NCBI GenBank assembly: GCA_023398955.1
Contig: JAEWRL010000184.1
Location: 1-6,172, forward strand
Source: Pseudomonadota bacterium
Lineage (GTDB): Bacteria > Myxococcota_A > Polyangia > Polyangiales > Polyangiaceae
Direction: 5' to 3'
DNA length: 6,172 nt
Shown: in pieces, positions 5,326-6,172 of the stretch
Layout of the letters: every line of letters starts with the position of its first letter
Position numbering within the stretch: position 1 is the first letter of the stretch
Position numbers and translations under genes: made by a program
Notes under the pieces: generated by a model
The model's input: only the letters and a program-made list of their open reading frames with translations
Told to the model about the DNA's origin: nothing
Databases searched by the model: none

Positions 5326-5673
5326 TCAGGTCCAGAAGGACGGCCTGCTCAGATCCCCGCGCTTTTCGGTGCCCGTCCACAGTTCTGGGCTTCGGCCCCG
5401 GCGACCGCCCCAGACGGAATAGATGACGAGCCGCTCCTTCTCTCGATCAAACCGGTAGTACACGTGATGCTGAGTCTTTGGCATCAACCAACGCCGAATC
5501 ACTCTGCCCCGACGTTTCGCGTACACCTGTCCCGTCTCTGGACAGCGTTTCAGGTGATGAATCGCCGCAAGAAATTCCTGTGCCAAAAGCGCCTTCGCAT
5601 CGCGATGCTCACGCCACCATGCGCTCGCTGCCCGATACTCGGACCGGGCCTCTTCGAGGATCTCGACGTTCAC
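5326..5673 (-). CDS. RelE/ParE-superfamily toxin of a type II toxin-antitoxin pair
   Basis: A 115-residue protein with the superfamily signature: an N-terminal strand-helix (MNVEILEEARSEYRAASAWW), a second helix AKALLAQEFLAAIHHL (26-41), PETGQVYAKRRGRVIRRWLM (45-64) with basic residues, HHVYYRFD (69-76) and LVIYSVWGGRRGR (82-94). Toxins of this fold either cut mRNA at the ribosome (RelE type) or poison gyrase (ParE type). The sequence alone does not settle which, though the P-x-G and YYR pattern is common to the ParE-like branch. It starts with GTG at 5673, overlapping the antitoxin stop as GTGA, so translation is coupled and antitoxin is made first. The usual end is soon after the last strand; here about 20 further residues (ELWTGTEKRGDLSRPSFWT) follow, reaching to the margin of the IS21 element. 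Confidence 0.88.
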   Translation of the reverse strand: MNVEILEEARSEYRAASAWWREHRDAKALLAQEFLAAIHHLKRCPETGQVYAKRRGRVIRRWLMPKTQHHVYYRFDREKERLVIYSVWGGRRGRSPELWTGTEKRGDLSRPSFWT

Positions 5674-5897
5674 GCTTCAGCAGCTACTTCTGCCAGGAAT
5701 TCGTCAACGTTCACTTTGCGGCCCGCATCCTCGTCGTCCAACGCGCGGTCTAGGGAAGCATGCAGCGCGAGGCGTTCCTCCTCGTCAAGCTCATCCCCAC
5801 CGACGATCCTCAGCTCGACTTCTGCGCCGTCTGGCAAATCCGTCGGCTCATCGAGCACCAATCTGCCGTCCTTCACGTGCGCTTTCAGAGCTTCCAT
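5670..5897 (-). CDS. Antitoxin partner of the RelE/ParE-type toxin
   Basis: A 75-residue acidic protein. Its N-terminal part, MEALKAHVKDGRLVLDEPTDLPDGAEVELRIV, is a small beta-rich fold of the kind found in AbrB-like or DUF104-like antitoxins (KDG-LVLDEPTDLP-G-EVEL). It is followed by an acidic helical tail (DELDEEERLALHASLDRALDDE) that would wrap and neutralise the toxin. The tail ends NVDEFLAEVAAEA, which suits a toxin-binding helix. The ATG at 5897 is preferred to an upstream GTG at 5930 because MEALK is the common start of the family, and GGGGAG lies close upstream, although the spacing is short. It precedes the toxin gene with a 4-base overlap. Antitoxins of this type usually repress their own operon; the direct repeats at 5925-5942 are a candidate site. 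It is not certain which antitoxin family it belongs to. Confidence 0.85.
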   Translation of the reverse strand: MEALKAHVKDGRLVLDEPTDLPDGAEVELRIVGGDELDEEERLALHASLDRALDDEDAGRKVNVDEFLAEVAAEA

Positions 5898-5924
5898 GCT
5901 CCCCAACTTAGCATCCACGGCCGC

Positions 5925-5942
5925 TCGCACCCAGTCGCACCC
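5925..5942. promoter_or_regulatory. Direct repeat TCGCACCC x2, possible operator of the toxin-antitoxin operon
   Basis: TCGCACCC occurs at 5925-5932 and again at 5935-5942, a 10-base period that puts both copies on one face of the helix. It lies 28-45 bases upstream of the antitoxin ATG, where an autorepressor would bind. No clear -35 and -10 boxes are visible. The functional reading is inference. Confidence 0.3.
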
Positions 5943-5963
5943 TGCCGCCAGGGGAATCGACGC

Positions 5964-5997
5964 AAAAAGGCCCGGCTGGGGCGGGGCCAGCCGGGCC
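5964..5997 (-). terminator. Rho-independent terminator, minus strand
   Basis: Perfect 11-base arms GGCCCGGCTGG (5969-5979) and CCAGCCGGGCC (5987-5997) enclose a 7-base loop. On the minus strand the stem is followed directly by TTTTT (5968-5964). It ends transcription arriving from the right edge, and so insulates the toxin-antitoxin operon, whose first codon is 66 bases further on. Confidence 0.9.
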
Positions 5998-6055
5998 GAT
6001 CATGCAGTGACGGGGGTGGGTGGGAGACGTTCCACGCCGGGCCATCGACGCCACA

Positions 6056-6090
6056 GGCCCGGGTGGGAGGGCCAGGGGCCCGCCCGGGCC
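6056..6090. repeat. Large GC-rich inverted repeat
   Basis: GGCCCGGGTGGG (6056-6067) pairs over 12 positions with CCCGCCCGGGCC (6079-6090), with one G-T wobble and an 11-base loop. No T-run follows. It lies upstream of the terminator in the minus-strand transcript, within a 3' untranslated region or a short structured RNA. The stretch 5998-6132 otherwise shows only a minor 5-base dyad. Confidence 0.5.
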
Positions 6091-6132
6091 GGCGCCGTAG
6101 AGTGCCGCCGGGTCGCGCTGCGACGCCCCCCG

Positions 6133-6171
6133 TCAGGAGCGGAGCCCGCCCGCCGAGGAGACATAATACAC
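6133..6171 (-). CDS. Possible C-terminal end of a gene entering from the right edge
   Basis: A minus-strand frame enters from the edge and reads VYYVSSAGGLRS before TGA at 6133-6135. The residues look plausible for a protein end, and a strong terminator for this strand follows 136 bases later. A second minus-strand frame is open to TGA near 6003 and is Arg/Pro-rich, so it is less convincing. With only 12 codons the call is weak and the product cannot be named. Confidence 0.25.
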   Translation of the reverse strand: MYYVSSAGGLRS

Positions 6172-6172
6172 C

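Noticed and set aside
2107..5328. TGAACAGC at 2107-2114 and TGACAGCG at 5328-5321 (minus strand) as matching terminal repeats of the IS21 element
   Set aside because: Only about 7 bases match, with a gap, the similarity does not continue inward, and the flanking bases (GAAATC against GGTCC) show no target duplication.
6150..6172. GAGGAGA at the right edge as the ribosome binding site of a plus-strand gene beyond the window
   Set aside because: No start codon is visible before the edge, and the spacing would already be 11 bases or more.

Overview
The window is GC-rich, with a strong preference for G or C at third codon positions, and looks like chromosomal accessory DNA. A myxobacterial (Myxococcota) or other GC-rich proteobacterial source is my best guess. 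It rests on the style of the toxin-antitoxin pair and of the IS21-type element, not on any marker gene. No rRNA, tRNA or CRISPR array was seen.

Layout from left to right. Bases 1-198 hold the 5' part of an unrecognised minus-strand gene that runs off the left edge. It diverges from a plus-strand DUF559 endonuclease-like gene (357-716). On the minus strand between 2016 and about 717 lies a compact toxin locus: a 195-residue protein with a signal peptide and a colicin D-type tRNA nuclease domain (1429-2016), its probable immunity protein 15 bases downstream (1189-1413), and a third unrecognised gene with a good ribosome binding site (from 1130). The third gene's reading frame meets no stop before it runs into the DUF559 gene in antisense, so it is probably cut off.

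The centre (about 2162-5202, all minus strand) is an IS21-family element with four tightly packed genes rather than the usual two. In transcription order they are a cysteine-rich zinc-finger-like basic protein, a 123-residue protein of unknown function, the transposase IstA and the AAA+ helper IstB. The last three overlap start-to-stop by 4 bases, and the first overlaps the second extensively. Terminal inverted repeats could not be recognised by eye.

To the right, a minus-strand toxin-antitoxin operon (antitoxin 5670-5897, RelE/ParE-type toxin 5326-5673) is translationally coupled through a GTGA overlap. Upstream of it a very clear minus-strand intrinsic terminator (5964-5997) ends transcription from a gene mostly beyond the right edge. 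The last 175 bases contain strong GC-rich inverted repeats and perhaps the last 12 codons of that gene.

Together this is a small toxin and mobile-element island: an IS21-type element sits between a tRNase toxin-immunity operon and a toxin-antitoxin operon, next to a DUF559 gene. The most interesting parts are the two extra genes of the IS21 element and the minimal secreted colicin D-type toxin with its cut-off third partner.
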